Shown: in pieces, positions 1-8,952 of the stretch
How positions within the stretch are numbered: the first letter of the stretch is position 1
Layout of the letters: every line of letters starts with the position of its first letter
Assembly: GCF_012926615.1 (NCBI RefSeq)
Contig: NZ_JABBNU010000004.1
Span: 62,001 to 126,000 of the forward strand
Origin: Marinigracilibium pacificum
GTDB lineage: Bacteria; Bacteroidota; Bacteroidia; Cytophagales; Cyclobacteriaceae
DNA: 64,000 nt
Direction of reading: 5' to 3'
Program-made: the position numbers and the translations under genes
The notes under the pieces: generated by a model
The model's input: the letters and a program-made list of their open reading frames with translations, nothing else
Database searches by the model: none
What the model was told of the DNA's origin: nothing

Positions 1-1
1 T

Positions 2-2035
2 AAGGAAACTCAGATTATTTGGGGAATTAAAGATTTTGAGCATCGTTTCAAAAGGCAACCCGAGGGTATGTGGCTGGCTGAAACAGCTGTTGACCTGGAG
101 TCTTTGGATCTTATGGCCAAGCATGGTATTAAATATACCCTGTTAGCACCAAGGCAGGCAAAAAGATTTAGGAAAATTGGAGATAAAGAGTGGACTGACG
201 GAATTAACTCTAGAAAGTCTTATATCATAAACCTTCCTTCAGGCAGACAAATGAATTTGTTTTTCTATGATGGAGATAGGTCGCAAGAAATTGCATTTAA
301 AGGCCTTTTATCTGATGGAGAGAAATTCGCTCATCATTTAACAAGTTCTTTTGATGAAACAGATAAAGATAGCCAATTAGTTCATGTGGCAACAGATGGT
401 GAAAGCTATGGACACCATCACAGATATGGAGAAATGGCATTGGCTTACTGCCTAAAAAAAATTGAGTCACTAAAAGAATTTGAGTTAATAAATTACGGTC
501 AATATCTGGAGATTAATCCACCGGTTCATGAGGTCGAAATTCATGAAGATAGCTCCTGGAGTTGTGTTCATGGCATAGAAAGATGGAGAAGTGACTGCGG
601 CTGTAGTACAGGTGGCCGCCCTGAGTGGAATCAAAAATGGAGGGTTGGACTACGGGATTCTCTCAACTGGCTAAGAGATGAGCTTGCAGCATCCTATGAA
701 AAAGAAATGAAAAAGTTTGAAACTGATCCATGGGAGCTTAGGCAAAAATATATAGAAGTTCTTCTTAACAGGTCAAGACCGTCAGTAGATCGGTTTATCA
801 ATAAATATGTCAAGAAGATACCAGAAAATCAGACAGAAAAGACTCATTTGTTAAGGCTATTAGAACTGCAAAGGCAAAGTCTTTTAATGTTTACAAGCTG
901 CGGGTGGTTTTTTGATGAACTATCAGGTATTGAGACCGTTCAAATTCTTCAATATGCTGATCGGGCTATTCAGCTCGCTGAAAGTGAGGCAAACATAAAT
1001 CTTGAAAAGGAATTTGCAAATAAGCTAGAGGCGGCACTAAGTAATATTGAACAGTTTGGTGATGGGAAGAAAATATATAATGAACTGGTCAGAACAGGTA
1101 GGTTAACATTAACAAGTATCGGACTTCATTATGCTGTTAACTCTTTGTTTGCTGATAATCCAGCTATGCTCTCTGTATTAAATTATGACTGTGAAAGCGA
1201 AATATATAAGAGATATGAAGCGGGGATGCAAAGGCTTGCATTGGGTAAAACTAAGGTTGTTAGTAAGGTAACTCAAAGTGAAAAAGTATTTTGGTTTGTA
1301 ATTGTTTATCTCGGGCAACATCAGTTATTAGGTACTTCATCTAATAAGTTTGATGATGAATCTTTTGCCAGGGTTTCAAAAGAAATAAGAGATGAATTTA
1401 ATATTGGTAACATATCCAAAACCATAGATATAATAAGAGCGAACTTTAAATCAAAGAGTTTTAGCTTTTATGATATGTTCAGAGACGAGCAAAACAAACT
1501 TCTGGATACGGTATTACAGGAAAGTATTTCACAGGCCGAATCTTCCTACCGTAGAATCTATGATCGAAATTACAATCTATTAAATGTAATGAAGAATCAT
1601 GGACTGCATATTCCATTAGCTTTAAAAAGGAATATTGAGGGTGTGGTGCAAACAGAACTGAAAAAAATATTCCAAAATGCAAAGCTTGATATGGTTAAAC
1701 TGGAAGGAACTGTTAAGGAGGCCAAAAAGTGGAATGTTACCGTGAATAATGTCATTTTGAATCCATTGGTAAACAACAGACTCATACAGATGTTGAATGA
1801 TTATATTGAACAGCCGGATGATGAAGGGACAATTAAGAATATTAGGAAATCGATAAGGCTTATGCGGTCTATCGGACTAGAAAGTAATTTTAAACAATTA
1901 CAAAACCTGACTTTTAATATGCTTAGAGGATATGATCCATTTATTCACAACAATATGGATCTTATTGAGTCCTTAGCTGAAGAGCTCAATTTAAATCCTG
2001 ATGCAATTAGAGAGAATGTAAAGATAAGAAAATAA
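2..2035 (+). CDS. DUF3536 / GH57-like glycoside hydrolase, 5'-truncated by window edge
   Basis: The reading frame is already open at base 2, so the gene starts before the window; 677 residues are visible. The internal ATG at base 68 lies inside the conserved stretch EGMWLAETAVD and is not a credible start. That stretch, followed by HGIKYTLLAP, is typical of the glycoside hydrolase family 57 fold seen in DUF3536 proteins (about 800 residues), so the catalytic N-terminus is mostly missing here. A Cys-rich segment (about residues 194-203, CVHGIERWRSDCGC) is also characteristic. The family is thought to act on alpha-glucans, but the exact substrate is not established. The next gene downstream, convergent, encodes a glycogen-binding-type domain, which fits alpha-glucan metabolism (inference). 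Confidence 0.85.
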   Translation, partial: KETQIIWGIKDFEHRFKRQPEGMWLAETAVDLESLDLMAKHGIKYTLLAPRQAKRFRKIGDKEWTDGINSRKSYIINLPSGRQMNLFFYDGDRSQEIAFKGLLSDGEKFAHHLTSSFDETDKDSQLVHVATDGESYGHHHRYGEMALAYCLKKIESLKEFELINYGQYLEINPPVHEVEIHEDSSWSCVHGIERWRSDCGCSTGGRPEWNQKWRVGLRDSLNWLRDELAASYEKEMKKFETDPWELRQKYIEVLLNRSRPSVDRFINKYVKKIPENQTEKTHLLRLLELQRQSLLMFTSCGWFFDELSGIETVQILQYADRAIQLAESEANINLEKEFANKLEAALSNIEQFGDGKKIYNELVRTGRLTLTSIGLHYAVNSLFADNPAMLSVLNYDCESEIYKRYEAGMQRLALGKTKVVSKVTQSEKVFWFVIVYLGQHQLLGTSSNKFDDESFARVSKEIRDEFNIGNISKTIDIIRANFKSKSFSFYDMFRDEQNKLLDTVLQESISQAESSYRRIYDRNYNLLNVMKNHGLHIPLALKRNIEGVVQTELKKIFQNAKLDMVKLEGTVKEAKKWNVTVNNVILNPLVNNRLIQMLNDYIEQPDDEGTIKNIRKSIRLMRSIGLESNFKQLQNLTFNMLRGYDPFIHNNMDLIESLAEELNLNPDAIRENVKIRK

Positions 2036-2036
2036 T

Positions 2037-2063
2037 AAAGCCCGGGGTGACCGGGCTTTTTTT
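2037..2063. terminator. Bidirectional intrinsic terminator
   Basis: A perfect 9-bp stem (AAAGCCCGG / CCGGGCTTT, loop GGTGA) is followed by a T-run on the plus strand. It lies between two convergent stop codons and probably serves the DUF3536 gene and possibly the small gene on the minus strand. Confidence 0.85.
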
Positions 2064-2370
2064 AGACAATTACTACAGAATTATCTTCAAATGTCAGATT
2101 GTTTGGAACATACTTGTCAGCTTCAGGATCATTTTCCCATTTTTCGCCGTCAATTAAATATCTGAACTGATATTCTTCACCAGTTTTCAGGCTTGTTACT
2201 AATTTGAATTCTCCGGATTTAAGTTTTTTCATAGGTAGTGCATCTGCATCCCAATCAACAAAATCCGCAACGATGCTTGCTTCTTTTGCTTCTTTACCCA
2301 ATTCTTTTGGGATTAAAAAAGTCACTTTACATTCAGACTTGCTCTTTAAATACTGTTTTTTGATACTCAT
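2062..2370 (-). CDS. Small glycogen-recognition (CBM48/isoamylase early-set) domain protein
   Basis: The 102-residue product is a single immunoglobulin-like domain of the CBM48 / AMPK-beta type: an N-terminal VTFLIPKELGKEAKEASIVADF strand region, then the hallmark segment YQFRYLIDGEKWENDPEADKY and a short last strand. Such stand-alone domains are common in Bacteroidota and are annotated as isoamylase early-set proteins; they bind alpha-glucans or act as scaffolds, with no catalytic residues. It follows coaX on the same strand after a 162-bp gap. Its stop codon touches the terminator shared with the convergent GH57-like gene, which suggests a shared alpha-glucan theme (inference). Confidence 0.8.
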   Translation of the reverse strand: MSIKKQYLKSKSECKVTFLIPKELGKEAKEASIVADFVDWDADALPMKKLKSGEFKLVTSLKTGEEYQFRYLIDGEKWENDPEADKYVPNNLTFEDNSVVIV

Positions 2371-2532
2371 GATGGACTAAATTTTTATTTTAAAGAACAA
2401 CTAATTTTTACTTTTTACTATATTAAAATGTGTTTTATATAGATATGAAGCTGTTTTTTTAATATAAAAACAAAAAAACGGGGGTTATTTTGATAAAAAA
2501 CTAATGATATTGATTATCAATCGTTTACGGTT

Positions 2533-3309
2533 TTACTTTTCGTAAAAATAATGCATCAATCTTAGTCCATCGAGTGTTAAGTTAACATCAACAATATCAA
2601 ATGAATCATTAAGAGGAGTTAATATTGATGATAACCCACCTGTTGCATACACATGGATAGAGGTATCCAGCTCTTGCTTAATCAATGAAATCATTTTCTC
2701 TACTAATCCGGTATAGCCTCCCAATATGCCAGCTTGAATAGCATGAACAGTATTTTTACCAAGGACAGATTTTGGCATTTCAAGCGGGACCTCCGGAAGC
2801 TTTGCCGTATTTTGAGTAAGTGCTTTAATAGCAGTTTTTAATCCTGGAGCAATAGCAACTCCTGCTACACTACCATCATTATTTACTGATGTAAAAGTCA
2901 GAGCTGTACCGAAGTCGACAACAACACATGCTTGCCTTCCAGATCTTATATATGCTGAAAGAGCATTACACATCAAATCAGAACCAATTTCTGTAGGCCG
3001 CTCAGTGGAAATAGGAATTTTATTATATACTTCAGGGCCAATTATCAATGGTGATATTCCAAAAAGTGCTTCCATTGAAGAACTAACTTTGTCAGTAAGA
3101 ATTGGCACAACACTACTTAATGAAATGGATGTGATTTCACTGATTTTTATATCTGACTCCAGTAGCCATTGACGAAATATCATTTGAAAAGCATCAGGAT
3201 TTTTTTCTTTGGAAGATGGTGTTCTCCAAATATGCTCGATTTTGTCATCTCTCCATAGTCCAACGACAATATCTGAATTCCCAATATCTATTGAAAGAAG
3301 TGTTTTCAT
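2533..3309 (-). CDS. coaX: Type III pantothenate kinase
   Basis: This 258-residue protein catalyses the first step of coenzyme A synthesis, ATP-dependent phosphorylation of pantothenate, in the cytoplasm. The ASKHA-fold signatures are visible: phosphate-1 motif DIGNSDIVVGLW at residues 8-19, a TERPTEIGSDLMCNA block, the second phosphate motif VVVDFGTALTFT, and the adenosine-type GGLSSIL near the C-terminus. Length matches the type III family (about 250-260), which unlike type I is not feedback-inhibited by CoA. The start ATG is divergent from the PLP-enzyme gene, 47 bp away, so the two promoters must overlap. Confidence 0.95.
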   Translation of the reverse strand: MKTLLSIDIGNSDIVVGLWRDDKIEHIWRTPSSKEKNPDAFQMIFRQWLLESDIKISEITSISLSSVVPILTDKVSSSMEALFGISPLIIGPEVYNKIPISTERPTEIGSDLMCNALSAYIRSGRQACVVVDFGTALTFTSVNNDGSVAGVAIAPGLKTAIKALTQNTAKLPEVPLEMPKSVLGKNTVHAIQAGILGGYTGLVEKMISLIKQELDTSIHVYATGGLSSILTPLNDSFDIVDVNLTLDGLRLMHYFYEK

Positions 3310-3356
3310 AATTTCCTATGCAAAGAAAGCCAATTTAATATTAATGGACTTAATTT

Positions 3357-4481
3357 ATGGAAAATAAAATGGATATGACTTTTAATTACCCTTCATTATT
3401 AATCAATAAGAATATAGCCATTGGAAATATAAAAGTGATGGCTGAAAAAGCCTCTAGTCTTGGAAAAGATTTGAGACCTCACTTTAAAACTCATCAATCT
3501 GCCGAAATTGGAGAATGGTTCAGAGAATATGGAATTGATAAGATAGCAGTTTCATCTCCACAGATGGCAGCATATTTTGCTGAGCATGGATGGAATGATA
3601 TACTAATTGCTTTTCCGGTAAATATCAGGGAGATTGATCTCATAAATCAACTAGCAAATAAAATTACACTGGGAATATGCATTTCTGATTTGAAGGTGGT
3701 AGAAAAACTGGTAAATGAAATAGTGGCTGAAACTGATATCTGGATTGAACTCGATGTGAAATATTATCGTAGTGGAATTGACTTTTCTGATACTGAAGGC
3801 CTTCAGAATATTGTTAGCAAAATTAAAAAAAATAGTAAGCTTAATTTTAAGGGCTTAATGGTTCACAAAGGTGATCATTACACAACGAATGTAGAACTGC
3901 AGAAACAAAAGCATTTTGAAGCAATTGAGATTATTCAGAATGTGAGGGAGTTTATGGATAAATACTCCGAAAATTATATAGTTTCATATGGAGACACACC
4001 TTCTTGTTCTTCATTTGATAAATTTGATGGTGTTGATGAACTGCGACCAGGAAATTTCGTGTTTTATGATTTTATGCAAGTGTCATTTCAAGCTTGTGAT
4101 TTAAATAATATAGCTGTTTGTTTAAGTTCTCCGGTTGTCGCAACATATGAGGATTCGAGAAAAGTGATAACCTATGGAGGAGCAGTCCATTTAGCAAAGG
4201 ATTTTATTTCTGGTGAACAGGAGTCTTTTGGTAAAGTAGTAAGGCTCAGAAGTGATGGATGGGATACTAAAATAGTCGGGAATGTTGATAAAGTTTCTCA
4301 AGAGCATGGTATTATAACCTGGAATGAAGATGAGGATTTACCACTTCCCGGAGAGGTAGTTGGTATTTTACCAGTTCATTCTTGCCATACAGCTTCAACA
4401 ATGGGATGTTATTATGATTTGAATGGAATAAAAATTAATCGTTTTAATGTTGCTGATCTTGGTCACTATCAAAAAATATAA
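3357..4481 (+). CDS. D-threonine aldolase / D-serine dehydratase-like PLP enzyme
   Basis: A 374-residue fold-type III PLP enzyme. The alanine-racemase-like barrel begins with RPHFKTHQS, where Lys44 should carry PLP. The C-terminal domain has the HxC motif (His341, Cys343 in VHSCHT) that binds the metal in D-serine dehydratase and D-threonine aldolase, so catalysis on a D-3-hydroxy amino acid is likely; the two activities cannot be separated by eye. A second ATG at codon 5 or 7 could be the true start, since no clear ribosome-binding site exists. The TlpA-like gene follows after 42 bp and may be cotranscribed. Confidence 0.85.
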   Translation: MENKMDMTFNYPSLLINKNIAIGNIKVMAEKASSLGKDLRPHFKTHQSAEIGEWFREYGIDKIAVSSPQMAAYFAEHGWNDILIAFPVNIREIDLINQLANKITLGICISDLKVVEKLVNEIVAETDIWIELDVKYYRSGIDFSDTEGLQNIVSKIKKNSKLNFKGLMVHKGDHYTTNVELQKQKHFEAIEIIQNVREFMDKYSENYIVSYGDTPSCSSFDKFDGVDELRPGNFVFYDFMQVSFQACDLNNIAVCLSSPVVATYEDSRKVITYGGAVHLAKDFISGEQESFGKVVRLRSDGWDTKIVGNVDKVSQEHGIITWNEDEDLPLPGEVVGILPVHSCHTASTMGCYYDLNGIKINRFNVADLGHYQKI

Positions 4482-4523
4482 TATATATTTAAGCTGAACC
4501 AATTTTTAAAAACTCTATAAATT

Positions 4524-5675
4524 ATGACTTTTAGGAAAATTTCGTTTATGATTTTTTCTGTTCTGGTACTGGTTTCATGTGGATCTCAGAGTGATGAAGC
4601 TACAGATGAACAGCAAAAGCAAACTCTTGTATTAAATGGTACGGTAAGTAATATTCCTGACAGGGAAATGGTGTATTTGTACTCAAGTGTTACTAAAGAT
4701 AAAGATGTAATTGATTCAGTAATGCTCGACTCAGGCAGGTTTAATTTTGTATTAGACTGGAAGGGGCCTGAGGCTGTCGGATTACAAATAGGTGACCAAA
4801 ATATTAGATTCAACAATATTATTTTAACTCCGGATTCTATTGAAATGGTGATTGATCCTTCAAATAGAAAATCGCCTATTATGGTTAAAGGCTCTGAGTT
4901 AAATGATGAATTTATTTCCATAGCAGAGAAGAGAAAAAATTATAAGGCAGATATTTATGATGCTCTTGTAAAGGAATATTATAGACTGGATAGTCTTGGA
5001 GATAAGGCTAAGCAACAGGAAATTAGTAAGCAGTTAACTGATATTTACTATGAGAGAACTAATCTGGCTAAGCAATATGTAGCTGAGAATCCAAATTCTT
5101 ATCTATCACCATTATTAATCAGAACTGAATTAATGTATGGTAAAAACTATGAGCAATTAGATAGTTTAATGGGATTACTGGGGAAAGATTATGCAGATTC
5201 TAAAGTAATGAAATATCTAAATGCTCGTTTGAGTGATTTGGAACTTGTGAAAAATGGTAATGTTGCACCTGAAATTTCTCAAGCTTCACCAAAAGGAGAT
5301 ACTTTAAAGCTTACAGATTATAGAGGTAAGTATGTGTTAATCGATTTTTGGGCTAGTTGGTGTGGACCTTGCAGGAAAGAAAATCCTTATATGGTTGAAT
5401 TATACAATAAATATAAGGGAGATCAATTTGAGGTTTTCGGAGTTTCTTTAGATAACAATAAAGATGCATGGCTTCAGGCAATTGAAAATGATAAAATTTA
5501 TTGGGAGCACGTTTCTGATCTACAAGGATGGGGAAATGAAGCTGCACAAAAATATGTAGTCAATTCAATTCCACATACTGTATTAATTGGTCCTGATGGA
5601 ACAATTATAGAGTCTGGCCTACGTGGTGAAAGTTTAGATGCTAAACTTGAAGAAATCTTAAATAAAAAAATGTAA
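4524..5675 (+). CDS. TlpA-like thioredoxin-fold lipoprotein (DUF4369 + AhpC/TSA)
   Basis: A 383-residue envelope lipoprotein: signal peptide ending in the lipobox LVSC (Cys about residue 19), then a beta-sandwich DUF4369 domain (about residues 35-135), a helical linker and a C-terminal TlpA/ResA-type thioredoxin domain (about 245-383). The redox motif WASWCGPC has Cys280 and Cys283, and a cis-Pro segment NSIPHTVLIGPDG follows. Known relatives reduce disulfides of extracytoplasmic proteins, for example during cytochrome c maturation; the partner here is unknown. The gene ends 3 bp from the convergent RDD gene with no obvious strong terminator between them. Confidence 0.9.
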   Translation: MTFRKISFMIFSVLVLVSCGSQSDEATDEQQKQTLVLNGTVSNIPDREMVYLYSSVTKDKDVIDSVMLDSGRFNFVLDWKGPEAVGLQIGDQNIRFNNIILTPDSIEMVIDPSNRKSPIMVKGSELNDEFISIAEKRKNYKADIYDALVKEYYRLDSLGDKAKQQEISKQLTDIYYERTNLAKQYVAENPNSYLSPLLIRTELMYGKNYEQLDSLMGLLGKDYADSKVMKYLNARLSDLELVKNGNVAPEISQASPKGDTLKLTDYRGKYVLIDFWASWCGPCRKENPYMVELYNKYKGDQFEVFGVSLDNNKDAWLQAIENDKIYWEHVSDLQGWGNEAAQKYVVNSIPHTVLIGPDGTIIESGLRGESLDAKLEEILNKKM

Positions 5676-5678
5676 TCC

Positions 5679-6416
5679 TTATCTGGTTAAGGAAACATAA
5701 TCATCAATGATTTTTGAAACGAACTCATCTTTATTTCTGAACTTGAGTTCGTTTCTTTTTATTTCAAGCCTTTCTATCAGATCATCTACTATCTCTTTGT
5801 ATAGCTTTTGATTAACTTGATTATCATAATTTTTAGTTCTCTCCTTTACTTCTTTCAGAGCTAATACATACTCATCATTTAGACTAGTAACCTGAGGGAA
5901 CATTGGTTCATAATTAGATCTGTCAGATAATTTCAATATGTCATTTAAAGAAATATCATATTTTGGTATAAGTTTAATTACCGTAGTATTTGCTGCTATA
6001 TCTCCTACTCTTTGAGCAAACTTGGTTGAAGAAATTGAAAGAACTCCAATCGATCCAAAACTAAACATAATATCTATTGGTTTTAAAGCCCATCTGAGAA
6101 AATAATCTCCCCAGGAAGCTTGCTCACCAGTCATTTTTACTACCTGAATTTTCATTATTCTTTTTCCAGGTGTCTGTCCACTCCAGATTATTTCAAAAAA
6201 CAAACTATAAAATACAACTTGCGGCACCAGCATGATTGCTAACAACTCACCAACATAATCAAAAGAAAAAATTCCTCTTATCAATAAAGATTGAATTGCA
6301 ACTCCTATTGCAATTATTACCACATCTAATAAGTAGCTGATTAATCGATACATAACTCCTGCGAGTTCATATCTTATGATTACATTTTGACTTGTATTGA
6401 TTTCTATAGTTTGCAT
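5679..6416 (-). CDS. RDD family integral membrane protein
   Basis: The product is 245 residues from the ATG at 6416; a TTG four codons upstream is less likely. It has the RDD domain: a conserved Arg in YRLISYLLDVVII, the Asp-containing first membrane helix, and a GQTPGKRIMKIQVV loop, followed by a third hydrophobic segment and a soluble, charged C-terminal tail of about 90 residues. RDD proteins are of poorly defined function; some affect ion homeostasis. It is divergent from the SpoIIM-like gene with only 30 bp between start codons. That arrangement is common next to MoxR/DUF58 operons and suggests a shared function. Confidence 0.85.
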   Translation of the reverse strand: MQTIEINTSQNVIIRYELAGVMYRLISYLLDVVIIAIGVAIQSLLIRGIFSFDYVGELLAIMLVPQVVFYSLFFEIIWSGQTPGKRIMKIQVVKMTGEQASWGDYFLRWALKPIDIMFSFGSIGVLSISSTKFAQRVGDIAANTTVIKLIPKYDISLNDILKLSDRSNYEPMFPQVTSLNDEYVLALKEVKERTKNYDNQVNQKLYKEIVDDLIERLEIKRNELKFRNKDEFVSKIIDDYVSLTR

Positions 6417-6446
6417 TTTTATGATCAATTAGTGTATCTTCGACCC

Positions 6447-8279
6447 ATGCGTGAGTCGGAATTTATCAAACAAAATAAAGAAAAGTGGCAGTATTTTGAA
6501 AGGTTATCCAAAACTTCAGGATCAAACCCGGATGAATTTCACAAATTATATATAGAAATTACTGATGACTTAAGTTATTCACGCTCGCATTATCCTAACA
6601 GGATGATAAGAGTATATCTAAATAATATAAGTCAAAGGCTATATCAGAGTCTGAGTAAAAATAAGAAACACGGCTTTAGTAAAATTATAGAGTTTTTCAG
6701 ATATGATTTGCCACGTACCATGTGGAATACCAGAAAAGAATTACTGGCTTCTTTTATAATGTTTACCATATTTTTTGCTGTTGGTGCATTTTCTGCTCAT
6801 TATGAACCTGAATTTGTAACACAAATTTTGGGTTCCCAATATGTTGAAATGACTGAGGAGAACATAGCAGCAGGTGACCCGATGGGGGTTTATAAGGACA
6901 GCAATGAGCTGGAGATGTTTGTTGGAATAGGTTTAAATAACCTGATGGTGGCCGCTAAAACTTATCTCTTTGGTATATTTTCTCTTATAGGCACATTTCT
7001 GATATTGCTTTATAATGGGATAATGGTTGGAGCTTTTCAATACTTTTTTATTCAAAAAGGATTGTTTTGGGAATCTTTCTCGACAATTTGGATACATGGA
7101 ACTATAGAAATAAGCTGTATAATTTTGGCCGGAGCAGCAGGATTGGTACTTGGTAAGGGATGGATGTTTCCCGGAACATATTCAAGACTTCAAGCTTTTC
7201 TGATTCAAGCAAAGCGTTCTATTAAAATTATTCTTGGAACGGCACCCTTTATTGTAATTGCTGCCTTTATTGAAAGCTTTATAACTCGATTTGATGATAT
7301 TCCAATAATTTTCAGGCTAGCATTTATTTTTATATGCTTTGTATTAATGGTTGGATATTTTGTGGTCTATCCATATTGGTTACAAAAACAAAATTTATTG
7401 GGGGAAGAGAAAATCGATATCCCTTTAACGGAGGCACATACTTTTAAATTAAAAAATAAAATAGTACCAGCAGGGAATATTATTACTGAAGCTTTTTTCT
7501 TGCTTCGATCTAATTTTGGGAAACTAATGTTGGTATTTCTTGGGTATATGGTGGTTTCATCTGTTTTAATTCTAATTACAGTTGGTATATATCCGGAATT
7601 TAAGGAGCATATCCTGGATTTTAACATCTATGAACTCAATACACTTTTTTTAAAATTTGAAAACCCAAATCTTTTATGGTTTCTAAGTTTTATTATGATA
7701 TCTGCTTTGTTGGGGTACACTTCCCTCCTACGTGTTTATCAAAGTGTTGACCTAAAGCCAAAAAGAATTCAAATGGCTATTTACCTGGTAATTAGCTTTA
7801 CCATTATTTGTTTGTTATTAAGTCTGAAGGCCGAGTTGATATTAGTATTTTCGGTATTGATAATACCATTATTATTATGTCCTTTATTTGTAATATCTGA
7901 TAATGATGAAAGTAAACCAGGGTTTTTATCTTCTGGAATTATTGTGTTGAAATATTCATTTGGTTCAACACTTTTGATTGGCCTGGGATGGCTGTTTTTT
8001 ACTTTTGTTATATACTATGTTATAGATTTTCTCCTGGGGTCAGGGTCCTTTGTGGAGTATTTGTTAGGTATGCATATTGAGCATCTGGAGTATTATGAAT
8101 TAATAAATTCTATATATTTGTTAAATGTTGACCTTTTTAAAATTTCTGTATCAGTAATATTGATGGTGTTTTTATATCTCCAACAATATTATTCTGTTAA
8201 AGAAATTGCTTATTCAAATGGACTAAAAGAGCGAGTTCATGCTTTAATTAATTCGAATGATGATAGGAAACTGGGGTAG
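6447..8279 (+). CDS. SpoIIM-like (DUF95) multi-spanning membrane protein
   Basis: Start chosen at the ATG in MRESEFIKQNKEKW (6447); a TTG-initiated extension would overlap the divergent RDD gene. The 610-residue protein begins with the helical cytosolic segment typical of stage II sporulation protein M homologues, then the DUF95 membrane domain (about residues 100-260) and a second hydrophobic half with about six more helices. Despite the family name this has nothing to do with sporulation in Bacteroidota. It opens an operon whose following genes overlap it and each other (DUF4129, DUF4350, MoxR, DUF58), so it is probably a membrane part of that complex (inference). Confidence 0.85.
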   Translation: MRESEFIKQNKEKWQYFERLSKTSGSNPDEFHKLYIEITDDLSYSRSHYPNRMIRVYLNNISQRLYQSLSKNKKHGFSKIIEFFRYDLPRTMWNTRKELLASFIMFTIFFAVGAFSAHYEPEFVTQILGSQYVEMTEENIAAGDPMGVYKDSNELEMFVGIGLNNLMVAAKTYLFGIFSLIGTFLILLYNGIMVGAFQYFFIQKGLFWESFSTIWIHGTIEISCIILAGAAGLVLGKGWMFPGTYSRLQAFLIQAKRSIKIILGTAPFIVIAAFIESFITRFDDIPIIFRLAFIFICFVLMVGYFVVYPYWLQKQNLLGEEKIDIPLTEAHTFKLKNKIVPAGNIITEAFFLLRSNFGKLMLVFLGYMVVSSVLILITVGIYPEFKEHILDFNIYELNTLFLKFENPNLLWFLSFIMISALLGYTSLLRVYQSVDLKPKRIQMAIYLVISFTIICLLLSLKAELILVFSVLIIPLLLCPLFVISDNDESKPGFLSSGIIVLKYSFGSTLLIGLGWLFFTFVIYYVIDFLLGSGSFVEYLLGMHIEHLEYYELINSIYLLNVDLFKISVSVILMVFLYLQQYYSVKEIAYSNGLKERVHALINSNDDRKLG

Positions 8280-8952
8280 AATATTTTTTTATTTTGGAAT
8301 TTATTTTTTGAGTCAAATAGGAATTCAAGCACAAGATTCTTTAGTACTTGAAAAAGATAAGCTTGAAGATCTTTCAAAAGATTATCAATATTCTTTTGAT
8401 GAAAAAGAACCTGAAGAGGCTGAGGCACCAAATGACGAGTTAGAATATGAACCTAGAGAATCAGTTAGTTGGTTCAATGGTTCCGGACAGGTAGTAAAGG
8501 CTGCGTTAATAATTATTGCAGCTGGTTTGATAATTGCATTATTGATTTGGCTAATTAATAATAGTTCAAGGTCCAATACTAAAAATAATGTTACTGTTGA
8601 AATTCTTTCTGATGATGAAATCACAGAAAAGACTATGGAGCTTGATTTTCCGCAATTAATACAACAGGCTGAAAATGATGGGAAATACAGATATAGTATC
8701 AGGCTTTACTATCAGTGGCTAATTAGGAAACTTGCTGAAGCCGAAATGATTATTTGGAAGAAGGATAAAACCAACCACCAACTCTTAAATGAAATACCAG
8801 TCAATGAAATTAAGTCAGATTTCAGAAAAATAACATTAGTCTTTGAAAAGTATTGGTATGGTGAGTATCCTATCGATGTAAATACATATTTAAAAGAGAA
8901 AAATAAGTTTAATCTTTTGCTGAATAGTTTAAATGAGAGACAACCTAGTTAA
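8257..8952 (+). CDS. DUF4129 domain membrane protein
   Basis: 231 residues. The start (ATG-ATG) overlaps the end of the SpoIIM-like gene by 23 bp in another frame. A signal peptide ends near IQAQ (residue 25), an acidic extracytoplasmic stretch follows, one membrane helix lies at about 83-101, and the cytoplasmic DUF4129 domain is at about 125-225 with the family pattern YSIRLYYQWLIRKL...KTNHQLL. DUF4129 proteins are constant companions of MoxR and DUF58 proteins; the molecular role is unknown. Coupled translation with both neighbours is likely from the overlaps. Confidence 0.85.
   Translation: MMIGNWGRIFFYFGIYFLSQIGIQAQDSLVLEKDKLEDLSKDYQYSFDEKEPEEAEAPNDELEYEPRESVSWFNGSGQVVKAALIIIAAGLIIALLIWLINNSSRSNTKNNVTVEILSDDEITEKTMELDFPQLIQQAENDGKYRYSIRLYYQWLIRKLAEAEMIIWKKDKTNHQLLNEIPVNEIKSDFRKITLVFEKYWYGEYPIDVNTYLKEKNKFNLLLNSLNERQPS

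Noticed and set aside
5676-5693. Inverted repeat TCCTTA / TAAGGA between TlpA-like and RDD genes
   Set aside because: Only six base pairs, no T-run on either strand, and it overlaps the RDD stop region; not convincing as a terminator.
6447-8279. Sporulation gene (SpoIIM)
   Set aside because: The resemblance is only at the DUF95 family level; there are no other sporulation genes and the phylum does not sporulate. The context is the MoxR/DUF58 operon.
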